Source of the DNA: Sorghum bicolor
Taxonomy: Eukaryota > Streptophyta > Magnoliopsida > Poales > Poaceae
NCBI RefSeq assembly: GCF_000003195.3
Contig: NC_012873.2
Location: 9,447,894 to 9,511,893 of the forward strand
Length of the DNA stretch: 64,000 bases
Reading direction: 5' to 3'
Shown one piece after another: positions 20,655-31,765 of the stretch. Below the pieces are notes generated by a model. It saw nothing but the letters and a program-made list of their open reading frames with translations. It did not search any database and had not been told where the DNA came from. How positions within the stretch are numbered: the stretch's first letter is position 1; every line of letters starts with the position of its first letter. The translations under genes were made by a program, and so were the position numbers.

Positions 20655-22610
20655 TTAGGCACACTTTGGTACCCAACTCTTGTTGGGTCCTATAGGGTTA
20701 GTTGCAATGTGCTTAGGCACCCAAGTGGTTCTAGTGCTAGCATGTGGTGAATACCTTGCTTGGCTAGTACTAGATCCATTTGTGGTCCTTCTAAGCTTAT
20801 CATTGAAAACATATGCATTGGGCTTGGGCATGTTATCTTTGGGACAATCATAGCTTAGATGTCCCTTTCTTCTACAATTGTAGCAAATGCGGCCTTTGTT
20901 GCTACAATCCTTGTTATGTTTGTTGTGACACTCATATATCATGTGTCCAACCTCATTGCATGCATAACATCTTCTTGTTGCAACTTGAGCCTTGTTTCTT
21001 GTCTTCTTGAAATCCTTGCTAGTATTGCTCAAGTGGCTTACTTTGTTGCACTCGATGCTAGCTTTAGGTTTATCCATCTTGAGTTGGTTTGCCAACTTGC
21101 TAGAGGCCTTTTTCTCGGCCACCTCACACTTGTTGGCCCAACTCTTGTTTGGACACATATCTCTCATGTGCCCATATGCCCCACAACCATAGCATAACCT
21201 TTTACCATGTTTCTTGCTCTTGGTTGACATTGCTTTGCTTGTGATGTGGTTAGTTTGTTGTATGTTGGAGGAAGCAAGATTTGAACCCTTCTCAAGCTTC
21301 TTCACCATGTTTTCACGGTTATCTTGAGAAGGTTGTGCTTTCTCCTTCTCCTTCAACCTAATCACATCTTTCTTCAAATTTTCTACTTCTTCTTTGAGCC
21401 TAATGTTTTCCATAGGATCATGCTCAATCAAAGATTGGCTAGCTTGAGAAGCACACTCATTAGCACAAGAAGTATTTAATTTAGAGGGAGTGCTAGTGAG
21501 TGGGTGAGTGAGAGGTTGAGAGGATTTTACCATTGTAACAACAACCTCATGTGCTATCTCAAGCATGGCATGTGATTCTACTAGGCTTTCATGTGAACAT
21601 TTGAGTTGCTCATGCACAACTTGAAGAGTGTTGAAGTTGCATGAAATCTTGTCAAGCGTTTTCTTGAGCTCGAAGTTTTCCTTTTCTAGTTGAACAACAC
21701 TAGAAAGAGCATTAGTAACATAATCATGCTCAATTGACAATTTTTCATACCTCTCATTCATTTCCTTTAGCTCTTCAAGCTTGGATATGAGGGACTTGTC
21801 TTGATCATTAAATTTTTGATCTTGTTCCTCATTTATCAGTTTCATGAACATGAGCTTGTCCTTGCTGCTAAGATGATCAAGCATGTGACTATCTTCATTT
21901 TCACTTTCTCTTTGATCATCCTCTTGAGCCTTCTTTTGCTTGGTTTCTTTCTTCTTCTTCTTCTTGCTCTTCTTGGCCATGAGACACAAGTGATTAGAGT
22001 CATGGGATTCTATTTTTGACTCATTACTTGGTCTCCACTGAGGTGCATTGTTGCTACATTGATCTGCTTGCTGTCCTGCTGCTACAGCCATACCGGACAC
22101 GTCCGGTATAATATCGGACACGTCCGGTATGTGCTGCACTGCCAGCACAGCAGCATTTGCATTGATCAGCTTCGGCTCTACACTCTTGAGGTTGCTGGAT
22201 GTTTCTTCATTGCAGTGAAATATAGTGGACATATTATCCTTTGTTTTCCACACATAGCACTCATTGTCATTGGGTTTACCATATAACTCATACAACTTGA
22301 TCCAAATGACATGAGCACTTGATGGAAGAGTTTGTCCATTGAAAACTGCTTCATCCTGAACCTCTACACTTAATGTACTCAAAATGACATTAGTAGCTAG
22401 AGCATTGAGTTGCACATATATCTCTTCCTCTTTTGGAATATTCTTATAACTAAACCAATCGACTATGGAATGAGATATACTTGCATCCACAATTTGCTCT
22501 ACAAGTGGACTTATAGTCCAAAAAATATTGAGTACATGAAATGACCAAGATAGAAAGTTTGAACCATCATTTTGGAGAAGTATGGGATCCATGTCATTAG
22601 GCGTCGACAT
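20655..22610 (-). CDS. gag: Gag of the Sirevirus-like element
   Basis: Capsid/nucleocapsid protein of 651 residues; it would package element RNA in virus-like particles in the cytoplasm. The N-terminus (NFLSWSFHVLNIFW) fits the copia Gag capsid domain. Residues about 213-228 are Lys-rich. Heptad-like segments lie near 255-325 and 400-440. Three CCHC zinc knuckles (C-x2-C-x4-H-x4-C) are at about 473-486, 548-561 and 576-589. The ATG at 22610 lies 40 bp from the primer-binding site. Residues 160-174 are encoded by two copies of the element's CpG near-palindrome and read as a repeated IPDVS. The frame stops at WVPKCA just where protease would normally follow, so pol has been removed rather than decayed. 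No internal stop is present. Confidence 0.9.
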   Translation of the reverse strand: MSTPNDMDPILLQNDGSNFLSWSFHVLNIFWTISPLVEQIVDASISHSIVDWFSYKNIPKEEEIYVQLNALATNVILSTLSVEVQDEAVFNGQTLPSSAHVIWIKLYELYGKPNDNECYVWKTKDNMSTIFHCNEETSSNLKSVEPKLINANAAVLAVQHIPDVSDIIPDVSGMAVAAGQQADQCSNNAPQWRPSNESKIESHDSNHLCLMAKKSKKKKKKETKQKKAQEDDQRESENEDSHMLDHLSSKDKLMFMKLINEEQDQKFNDQDKSLISKLEELKEMNERYEKLSIEHDYVTNALSSVVQLEKENFELKKTLDKISCNFNTLQVVHEQLKCSHESLVESHAMLEIAHEVVVTMVKSSQPLTHPLTSTPSKLNTSCANECASQASQSLIEHDPMENIRLKEEVENLKKDVIRLKEKEKAQPSQDNRENMVKKLEKGSNLASSNIQQTNHITSKAMSTKSKKHGKRLCYGCGAYGHMRDMCPNKSWANKCEVAEKKASSKLANQLKMDKPKASIECNKVSHLSNTSKDFKKTRNKAQVATRRCYACNEVGHMIYECHNKHNKDCSNKGRICYNCRRKGHLSYDCPKDNMPKPNAYVFNDKLRRTTNGSSTSQARYSPHASTRTTWVPKHIATNPIGPNKSWVPKCA

Positions 22611-22649
22611 CCTTTTCTCACAAGCGGTGAAGCTCGATCGTGAGACCTT

Positions 22650-22661
22650 GCTCTGATACCA
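22650..22661 (-). promoter_or_regulatory. Primer-binding site (initiator Met tRNA)
   Basis: The minus strand reads TGGTATCAGAGC two bases after the end of the 5' LTR, complementary to the 3' end of plant initiator Met tRNA, the usual copia primer. Confidence 0.95.
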
Positions 22662-22663
22662 AT

Positions 22664-24872
22664 TGAAAGGACCAAGGATGCGCCTAGAGGGGGGGGTGAA
22701 TAGGCGTTTCTGAAAATTTACAACTTAAAATGCGGAAACAATTAGAACTGGAGTTTTCCACGCAAATGAAAAACTCCACACAAAGATAATCAGAGAAACA
22801 GTTGTAAACAATATTAAATAAGTCTAACACCTGCACCACAGAGATTAGATCGCAGAAAGAAATATTCTTGACAACTCACAAATACCGGACACGTCCGGTA
22901 TCAACTCGGACACGTCCGAGATGCACGAGCACACAGCACCTAGCTGTTTCTGTTCTCCAGCTTCTCCAAAACCTACACACAGCTTATATGATGATGTATA
23001 GAAATACAACACCCTACAAGAAGGTAACCAACGAGATTATACAATTTATATAAGAAGTGCTGTGCTGTCCAACTCAGACACGTCCGGCTTGATCTCGGAC
23101 GCGTCCGAAATTCACGAGTAGGGGATATTCAATCCTTGTGCTGTGAAACTTCTTCCTCTCCCTGCAAGAGTCTCAATCACAGTATGTATGATACTAGAAC
23201 CCTGCAGAGAAGCTCACACAAGAGATTAGACACAAATTTCAAATGTAATGCGAAGGGAGACACAAAATTTGTTTTACCGAAGTTCGGTCTCCGTAGAGAC
23301 CTAGTCTCCGTTGAGGGGGCTACGGGTAAGGCACTCGATGACCTAGAGGATACCACTAAGGTCACTCTAGCTCAAAGGTCCTCCCTAGAGGATACCGCGA
23401 AGGTAACTCTAGCCGGAGTCTCTTCCAACTCCAACTCCTCCTTCCACTAGATGATTTCTTCCCTTGCGGAGGCGAAATCCGACCTGCACAAACAATCCGA
23501 GGCAACCACAAACACTTGGGTGCTCTCCGGCGACGCCTAACCGTCTAGGACCGAAGAGTCCAAGAGTAACAAATGCAAATCACGAAATAGACAATATGCT
23601 CAAGTGCTCAAGTGGTGGCTTGCTCTCAAAACCGAAGATTTCTCAACCCACAAGTTGAATTTGTCAATGTAGAACAAACACTCACAAAGAGAGGGTTGGG
23701 GAGAGTTAGCAAAGCTCAACAAAGTGTCTCCAAGCCAGTAGAATCAGCAGCCCTCAAGGAGGAGGGCTGAGGGGTATTTAAAGACAGTTTTCAAAACTAG
23801 CCGTTAACTAGCCGTTGGCCATACCGGACGCGTCCGGTATGAACGAAGCCAACAAACTTACCCCTGTTAGCTTGCTACTCTCTGCCACGGAGAAGCCTAC
23901 GTCGGAACTCCCGACGTACGTCGGAACTTCTGACAAGTCAGCACTACTGACGAGCACCGGAAGTGCTGACGCTCACTAGAACAACTCCCTGGACACGACA
24001 ACTCAAAAAGACAGTATGCGCAACAGTACTCATACCGGACACGTCCGGTATGCACGGCCTGTGCACATTGAGTCCAACTCTCAGGTTAGTCTTTCTAAGA
24101 CCTCACATGGGTTGACTTGAGCACTAGAGAGTATTAATCCATGTTCATGATGCATCCCTCTTAATAGTACGGCTTTCCTATCAACTCAAGATCAAAAGAT
24201 AAATCAAATTTAAACCACTTGAGAAGCTTCCATAAAACCAAAGCCTTTCTTTCAATTCTTGATAAGCTGAGGATGTCATCATGTCAAACTTGTTTTCATC
24301 TTGAGCATAGCCATCTTGAGCACATGACTTGGTTCCATTCCATAGATAGATTTGACTCCAAATGTACCAAGTCATTTCCATTAACTACTTCAATAGTAGA
24401 TTTGATCCTCCACATCAACATGACCCTTAGAGCTTGATTAGTACCTCAACTAAATGCAAGTAATTCCTTCTTCACCCGAGCTAGGTTTTTCGGTCGTCAA
24501 GCCGTCGCCTGCCCTTCACCCTTGCTTAGTACCTCGAAGCCTTTCCTTGCTATCTTCACCATCTCAAGTCTTCAAGTCATATGTTGCTTTGAATCATCCA
24601 ATCAATTTTATACTTTTCATTTTTGCTTTCATATGAGTGATAGCTATCTTCACAATAAATAAGCCTCTTTCAATAATTCCATTTGCATTGTTGTTTTGTG
24701 CTTGAACTAGTTTGCTTCATACAACAATACATAATTTTGGTTTTTGTAAACTTGGATCACATAACTGTGAGATAGCTTTTCCCTGTTTCACACTTAGCAA
24801 GATCATTAGTTCCTTTAATCATGGTTGCCATTCAATCATCCAAAACACATTAAGTGGCTTAATGCACTTACA
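22664..24872 (-). repeat. 5' LTR of the Sirevirus-like element
   Basis: Copy of 14145-16369, 2,209 bp. It adjoins the primer-binding site, so it is the promoter-bearing LTR. It contains the CpG near-palindromes around 22884, 22908, 23095, 23820 and 24032. Confidence 0.95.
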
Positions 24873-24877
24873 TGTCG

Positions 24878-27800
24878 GCTGTTGACTGGTCGAAGTTTTC
24901 AATTCTTGGAGACCCGAAGGTTATATCAGACGGCAGCACCGCCTCGGTGCCGTAAACCATGAAGTAGGGTGACACCCCCGTGTTCCGACTAGCCTGTGTT
25001 CGGAGACCCCAGACCACAGCCGGTAACTCTTTCATCCATCGACCAGGTGCTCTGTCGTTCTTGGTGTACAACCTTTTCTTTAGGGCGTCAATGATCATTC
25101 TGTTCGCACGCTCGACTTGGCCGTTTGCTCATGGGTGAGCTACTGACACGTATTTTATGACTATGCCTCTGTCATCGCAGAAGTCCCAAAATGTAGTGCC
25201 AGTGAACTGAGTACCCAGGTCGGTGATTGTACTGTTTGGGATCCCGAATCTGTGTATGATTTGATTGAGGAACTCCACAGCCTTCTCGGAGGTTGCTTTG
25301 ACCAGTGGCATGTATTCGATCCACTTTGAGAACTTGTCGATTAATACGAACACGAACTTGAAGTTGCCGGGGGCCGGTTTAAATGGCCCGATCATGTCGA
25401 GCCCCCAGCAGGCGAAAGGCCAGGATGACGGGATAGTTTGAATCTCATGAACAGGTACGTGGGTCCTTTTGGCGAAGAACTGACATCCCTCACAATGTCG
25501 GACCAGTTTTTCTGCGTCGGTGACCGCGGTTGGCCAGTAAAAACCTGCTCGGAAAGCCTTCCCGACCAGCGTTCTGGAGGCAGCATGGTTGCCGCAGGAT
25601 CCGGCATGTATGTCGTCTAGGAGCTTGATGCCATCATCTTGGGATATGCATTTGAGCAGCACTTCAGAACTTGCATTTTTTCGCATATGTTTGCCGTCCA
25701 CCAGTATGTAATTCTTTGATCGTCGAATGAGGCGCTCGTTGTCTGTTTTATCCAGAAAGCCTGACCCGTCCGATATATATCTGATGAACGGGGTGCGCCA
25801 ATCACGGCTACTGGTTGTCGGAGTAGCGTCGTCTATGAGCGTTGCCTCAATAGGTTGCTTTTCGACCAGGTCTGTGCCCACACTTGGCTCATGGATGTCC
25901 TGGACGAAAACACCTCGCGGGATCTGGGCCCGAGGTGACCATAACTTTGACAACGCATCCGCTGCCTGGTTCTTATCCCGGACCACATGGATGTACTCTA
26001 TGCCGTAGAAGTTGGTTTCCCATTTGAGAATTTTTTTGCAGTAGAGATCCATCTTCTCGTGGGTTGCGTCCCATTCCTTGTTGAGCTGGTTGATAACTAA
26101 AGCGGAGTCGCCATAGACATAGAGGCGTTTGACTCCCAATTCAACGGCTAGTCGTATGCCGTGCAGGCATGCTTCGTACTCGGCGACGTTGTTTGATGCC
26201 GAAAAAAGGATTCTAAGGACGTAACGCAGTTTGTCCTTGTTAGGCGACACGAAAAGTATCCCAGCGCCGGCGCCGTTGATGTTCAAGGACCCGTCGAAGA
26301 ACATTGACCAGTGGTCGGAGACGTCGGAAACGGGAGGCTCGTTGAGGTCCGTCCACTCTACGATGAAGTCGACCAGGGCCTGAGACTTGACTGTGGTACG
26401 GCTCTGAAAATCCAGGGAGAATGGGCATAATTCCATTGCCCATTTTACGATTATGCCATTGGCGTCTTTATTGCGCAGAATATCCCCAAGGGGAAAACTG
26501 GTGGTTACCAAGACCCGATGGCCGTCGAAGTAGTGCTTTAGCTTCCACGACGTTATTAGAATGGCGTATATGAGCTTGTATATTTGTGGGTATCTGGCCT
26601 TGGACTCGTTTAAGACTTCACTTATGAAATAAACGGGTCTTTGGACCTTGTAGGCGTGTCCTGGCTCGTCTCGCTCGACCACTATTGCCGTGGAGACCAC
26701 CCTGTCGGTTGCTGCAATGTAAAGGAGTAGATCTTCATTGGGCTGAGGCGCTGTGAGGACAGGCGGAGAGGTGAGGAAAGTCTTGAGCTGGGTGAACGCA
26801 GCGTCAGCTTCCTCTGTCCAGGAGAATTTTTCCGACGCCTTCAAGAGTTTGAAGAAAGGGAGGCCTTTTTCTCCTTGTCTTGAGATGAAGCGGCTGAGAG
26901 TAGCCATACATCCGGTGAGCTTCTGAATATCCTTGACATTCTTAGGTGGTCGCATGTCGAGTACTGCTTTTACATTTGAAGGATTCGGTCGTATGCCATC
27001 GCGGCTGACGACATTGCCGAGTAGTAGACCAGAAGGGACCCCAAAGATGCACTTTTTGGGGTTAAGCTTCCACTTATACTTGTTTAGTGCCTTAAAGGTT
27101 CGGTCTAAGTTGTCGATTAGGGTGCTTGCATCCCTTGTTTTGACGACGACGTCATCTACGTAAGCCTCGACGAGGTCATCATGAATCTCGTCGTGGAGGC
27201 ATTGCTGGATGGCCCGTTGATAGGTGGCTCCAGCATTCTTGAGTCCAAAGGTCATGGTCGTGTAGCAGTATGCGCCAAAAGGAGTAATGAAAGATGTTTT
27301 GATCTGATCGTCTTCCTTTAGCGAGATCTGGTGATAACCAGAGTAGCAGTCTAGAAAAGAGAGGAGTTCCCATTCGGCCGTTGAGTCGACCACCTCGTCG
27401 ATGCGAGGGAGACCGAAAGGATCTTTAGGACAGTGTTTATTGAGATCGGTGTAATCAACGCACATTCTACATTCATTATTCTTTTTGCGTACAAGAACCG
27501 GATTGGCGAGCCAATCGGGATGATACACTTCTTTTATAAATCCGGCTGCTAGAAGCCGTGTTATTTCTGTCCTAATAGCCTCCTTTTTGTCACGAGCGAA
27601 CCGTCACAGCTTTTGCTTGATGGGTCTTGCGGTCTTCGAGACGTTTAAGGAGTGCTCGATCAGGTTTCGTGGGACGCCGGGCATGTCTGCGGGTTTCCAT
27701 GCGAAAACGCTCACGTTGTCCCTTAGAAACCTGACGAGCGCGTCTTCCTATTTGGGGTCCAGATTGGCCCCGATGAGAGCCGTCTTCTCGGGGCTGCCGT

Positions 27801-28569
27801 CGACCAGTTGTACTTCTTTGTACTCCTTGGACTTCGAATTCTTCCTAGCGGCCGCCTGCTCAGGCAGTCGGAGCTGGTCGGGAGGGAGCTGTGCGGCTTG
27901 GTTTGTCGTTTCTGCCATGCGAATTGAAAGATCAATTGCTTCGGCGATCTTGAAGCTTTCCTCCTCGCAAGTGTATGCGGTGTAGACATTGCCCCTGACA
28001 GTTAGAACGCCCTTCTCCGTGGGCATTTTAAGGACCAAGTACGAGTAGTGTGGGACTGCCATGAATTTTATCAGCGACGGTCGGCCCAATATCGTGTGGT
28101 AGGTCCTGTCAAAGTCAGCGACCACGAAGTTGACGAACTCTGTTCGAAAGTGGTCGGATGTTCCGAACTGGACAGGCAGTGTTATCTGTCCGAGAGGCAC
28201 TGAACTCTGACCTGGCAGGACTCCCCAGAATTGAGCGTCGAAGGGTTTTAGCTGTGCCGGAGATATCTTGAGGGCGGGCAGGCTGTTGCGAAAGAGGATG
28301 TCGATGGAACTTCCTCCGTCCACGAGCACGCGCTCGAATCTGATGCTGTTGATGCAAGGGTCCAAGATTAGAGGGAAGCGACCTGGCTCCGGGATAGCGG
28401 CCCACTGATCCTTCCTGCTGAAGGAGATTTCCCTGTGCGACCAGGGAGGAAATTTCGGATCGGCGATCAAACCATCCGTGCTGTCTATGTTGAGGCAGGC
28501 TCTCTTTAAGAGCTTTCTTTCTCGTTTAGACTCGATGGAAACCTTGCCCCCAAAGATGGAGTTTACCAC
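24878..28569 (-). pseudogene. pol: Gypsy pol: protease, RT, RNase H, second RNase H, integrase (broken)
   Basis: On the minus strand, protease with VLVDGGSSIDIL near 28265, then reverse transcriptase with YVDD (about 27160), RNase H, a second RNase H-like domain (FFDGSLN, AEYEAC, YGDSALV, NQAADAL, near 26300-25900) typical of the Tat lineage, and integrase with an H-H-C-C region and the first two catalytic Asp. Breaks: a TAG at about 27748-27750, a TGA near 27606, and a TGA at 25129-25131 where related elements have CGA. That last stop falls before the catalytic Glu (in VER), separating the final part 25128-24878. The nested copia element then cuts the remaining integrase from its C-terminus at 14139. 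All enzymes act in reverse transcription and integration of the element; this copy cannot make an intact polyprotein. Confidence 0.9.
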
Positions 28570-28570
28570 G

Positions 28571-30909
28571 TCAGTGGGGCTGACATATTGGTGTCGTGGG
28601 TCTATCCTGGTCCTCGTCCTCGTCTTCGTGATCGCACCCGTCTTGTTTCCCGTTTTTCTTGGAGGGGTCGTCTTGAGTAGCCCGCCGCGTATAGATGCTT
28701 TTGAGGACGCGACATTCTTCCATGGTGTGGTTGGACTTTGGATGCAGTTGGCATGGTCTCTTCAACGTCTTGTTGTAGTCTTCTTGGTAGTCCCGCCGCT
28801 CGTTGGGGCGCTTGACTGTATTCACTTCGTGGTCGTGGTCGCGGGGGCGCTTTCCTCTGAAATTGTCGCGGTTGTCGCGCCGCCTGTCCCAACCTTCCCT
28901 GTGATCGCGGTTGTCGGGGCGACGGTGGTTCCTGTTGTCGAAGCGACCACGACTATCATCTCGCCGAGGAGGCTGGTCGGGTCCTCTCGCATCATCCCGG
29001 ATGAGTTTTTCTGCGTCGTCAGCGTCAGCGTAGTTTTTGGCCTTAGCAAGGAGCTCGGCCATCATTGTTGGCCTTTTGCGCAGTAGCTTGTTCCTCAGTG
29101 CTTCGTGAAAGCGCGGCCCTTTTATGAAAGCACATATGGCCTCGTCGTGTGAAATTTTCGAGATCTTGAGGCGCATATCCGAGAATCGTCGGATGTAATC
29201 GCGCAGTGGCTCGTTTTTCCTGTCCCGTATCCTTTCGAGGTCGTATTTGTTCCCGGGCTGTTCGCAGGTAGCGATAAAATTGTCGATGAAAGCTTGGCGT
29301 AATTCTTCCTAGGAGTCGAAGGAGTCCTCGGGCAAGCCCAGGAGCCACTGGTGACCAGCCTGGTCGAGAACGACCGGGAAGTAGTTGGCCATGACGTGCT
29401 CATCTCCTGCTACTGACCGGACGGCGATCTCGTATAGGGTGATCCAGTTTTCTGGGTTTTCCTTGCCGTCGTTTTTTAGTTTCTCAAGCTTGAAATTGCG
29501 GGGCCACACGACTTGGCGGAGGTGTGAGGAGAACTGCCTCCAGCCCGGGGGGCCGTTGCATCGTACTCAATACGACGCAAGTTCTCGTGAACTGCCCTCT
29601 CCGTGGCGCGCCTGTTGATGCGGTCCTGGGCGTCTTTGGGAGGGATGATGTATCGAAGATCCCTGTGCTGGTTTACTTCTTGACCACGCCCGTGATTCTG
29701 CTCGTGGTGACCGCCAGCATCCCGACCGCCGTCGTCACGCCGTGAATCTTTTCGATGATTGTTGGGGGAACGGCTGCGGTGGTGCCTGCTGGGCTGCGGT
29801 GAGGTCCGGCTGCGATGGGTCTGGTCGGAGGAGGCCTCTGTATAGGAGATGGCTTGGACTCTTTTGAGCAGAGTGGCTGTCTGTCCCATCGCGGCGATCA
29901 GATGTGCTCGAACGCTGGATCGGACGCCCTGGCACTCGGGAGTATCAGGGAGTCGATCTAAATTGGCCATGGCGACAGCCACATTGGCGCTTGGTGTTTT
30001 GTAGACTGGCTGATCCCCGAGCATGTCGAAAGCATCGCTGAGATTATGCGGCGGGAGTTGGCATTCCCCGTCCGCGCGTCGTCGGGCGCGGTCGGCATTG
30101 CGCTGCTCACAGAGCTGCCTCTGCTCGTCCGTTTCTCCATCAACAACTGGCTCGTCGGCGCTGACGTTGAAAACGAGGTCTCCTCGCCGGGGTGGGAAGA
30201 CCGGGAAACGAGAGAAACCCGGAGGATATGGTGGCAACTCCAAGTCGTAGTCCTCGTCCTCGGAGTTTATGACTTCAGTGGGAACGGAGCCAGTGCTCGA
30301 ATTTGTACTGGAAGCCTGGCCATCCCGTAGTTCTCGGATCGTCACCATGTTGACGTAGTGACGAGCTGGTCGACCGCTCCACTTTGGCAGCCAACCTGCC
30401 TCGTTAAAAAGGGATTGGATGTGCCGTGAGTAGAGAGAGGCCGAGTTGTTCAGACCGCAAGGATAACCTTTCTCCGAATCAGCCTTGATCTTGACGGACC
30501 GTCCCGAGGGGGTGGAGGTTATCGTCAGAGACGTTCCTAGCTGTTTGTGTGTGACGACACGAGTTGGCCGGTAGGAGTTGGAAAAATCCGTTGGTGCGGC
30601 TTGATCAGGTTGACGCGAGATCCCATTTACTAGTTGAGAAGCTTCGAGAAGCTTGGAATCGGCGCGATCAAGTGCTCGGAGAAGATCCGAGCCGTCGATC
30701 TTTTTTCCCTTGTAGCGCGGAAGCGGTGGTCGGGTGCTCGGTGCCAGCATCCGCGTGGTCGGAGCCGATGCCGCCGTCATCCCAGATTGGATCTGGGTTC
30801 CTTCCGAAACTGTGGTCGTGAGACCGCCGCCGTGCGTCGTCCACGTGATCTGGCCGACGGTGAACGTGAGGCCTTCAGGCACGGCCGCGGAAGCTGGAAC
30901 GATGACCAT
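28571..30909 (-). pseudogene. gag: Gypsy gag (broken)
   Basis: The likely start is the ATG at 30909 (MVIVPASAAV). A long variable N-terminal part is followed by the capsid region near 29480-29140 (ENWITLYEIAVRS, WLLGLPEDSF) and a C-terminal segment rich in Arg/Asp with the pattern C-x2-H-x4-H-x4-C, as in Tat Gag. The frame is lost near 29500-29545 and a TAG stands at 29309-29311. The end near 28571 is in a different frame from protease, which could be the element's natural arrangement or one more indel. Confidence 0.85.
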
Positions 30910-30940
30910 CTTGTTCGCCGGAGAAGTTGTACGCACACCC

Positions 30941-30957
30941 CCTACCTGGCGCGCCAC
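30941..30957 (-). promoter_or_regulatory. Putative primer-binding site of the gypsy element
   Basis: One base after the 5' LTR the minus strand reads TGGCGCGCCAGGTAGG, starting with the TGG expected to pair with a tRNA CCA end. I do not assign the tRNA. Confidence 0.6.
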
Positions 30958-31416
30958 TGTCGACGAAAGCTGGTCGGCAGTCTACCTTGGGGTATACCCA
31001 CGGTAGTAGTTTATCGGTAGACGGTGCGCAAACTACGAACTCGATGGTGACGCAAGACACGAACAAGCTTTTTATCCAGGTTCGGCCGCCGAGTTGGCGT
31101 AATACCTACGTCCTGCGTCTGATTGTATTGATTTGTGTTGAGAGAATAATGATGTCCTAAGGGGTCCCTTGCCTCTCCTTATATAGTCCGGAGGGCAGGG
31201 TTACAGATCTAGCAATTAATCCTAGTCGGTTACAATTGCCATAGATAGTTCGATATCAATTTCTATTCTAACCGACTAGAATCCTACTTGATCTCCACGC
31301 CTTGTTTCCTTGCACGAAACTCCGAGCTGTCGGATCAAGCCTCGAACTTGTCTCGTAATGGGCCAAGTCTCCTGGCCCAAGTCTAGCCGTAAGGTATAGG
31401 GGTTTATACCCCCACA
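30958..31416 (-). repeat. 5' LTR of the gypsy element
   Basis: About 459 bp, near-identical to 8703-9162. It adjoins the primer-binding site and gag. CTCTT follows at 31417-31421. Confidence 0.93.
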
Positions 31417-31524
31417 CTCTTACAATGTACTTTTATTACAAGTGTACACATGTAACTTAATATTTCTAGGGTAAATGATGTACTAGACATTGATATTTAT
31501 AGACTGCTATAGGGTTTGAACTAA

Positions 31525-31762
31525 GGCCTTGTTTAGTTCACCCCAAAATTCAAAAACTTTTCAAGATTCCCCGTCACATCAAATCTTATGGCATATGCAT
31601 GAAGCACAAAATATAGACAAAAAAACTAATTACACGTTTGTCTGTAATTTACGAGACGAATCTTTTAAGCCTAGTTAGTCTATAGTTGAACAATAATTGT
31701 CAAATACAAACGAAAATGCTACAGTATCAAAATCTAAATTTTTTTCACAATTAAACAAGGCC
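31525..31762. mobile_element. GGCCTTGTTTAGTT-family MITE, TSD TAA
   Basis: Ends GGCCTTGTTTAGTTCACC and TTAAACAAGGCC, flanked by TAA at 31522-31524 and 31763-31765. It is 238 bp and about 110 bp beyond the gypsy element. Confidence 0.85.
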
Positions 31763-31765
31763 TAA

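Larger units (their letters stand above)
14145..24872 (-). mobile_element. Non-autonomous Sirevirus-like Ty1/copia element, minus orientation, pol absent
   Basis: LTRs 14145-16369 and 22664-24872 are almost identical and are flanked by TGTCG (14140-14144 and 24873-24877). Ends are TG...CA. On the minus strand it has a primer-binding site complementary to initiator Met tRNA next to the 5' LTR, gag with zinc knuckles, a noncoding spacer, a second long ORF and polypurine tracts AAGGGGGAGA. The 6.3-kb interior has no room for the usual 4-kb copia pol and shows no protease, integrase or RT motif. Repeated G5A polypurine tracts and CpG palindromes fit Sireviruses. About 15 LTR substitutions in 2.2 kb (eye count) indicate a young insertion, so it probably moved using another element's enzymes. 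Confidence 0.92.
8703..31416 (-). mobile_element. Tat-type Ty3/gypsy LTR retrotransposon, minus orientation, with nested copia element
   Basis: Two LTRs of about 460 bp (8703-9162 and 30958-31416), both starting TGTCGACG and ending CCCCACA, are flanked by the same 5-bp duplication CTCTT (8698-8702 and 31417-31421). Between them, on the minus strand, lie gag, protease, reverse transcriptase, RNase H, a second RNase H-like domain and integrase in gypsy order. The second RNase H and an opposite-strand gene near the 3' LTR mark the Tat lineage. Removing the nested copia element leaves about 12.0 kb. Several nonsense and frameshift changes make it non-autonomous now. LTRs differ by about 10 substitutions plus one indel (eye count). 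Confidence 0.93.

Noticed and set aside
28478..29086. 202-codon plus-strand frame antisense to gypsy gag
   Set aside because: Hydrophobic shadow of the Arg/Asp-rich nucleocapsid region on the other strand.
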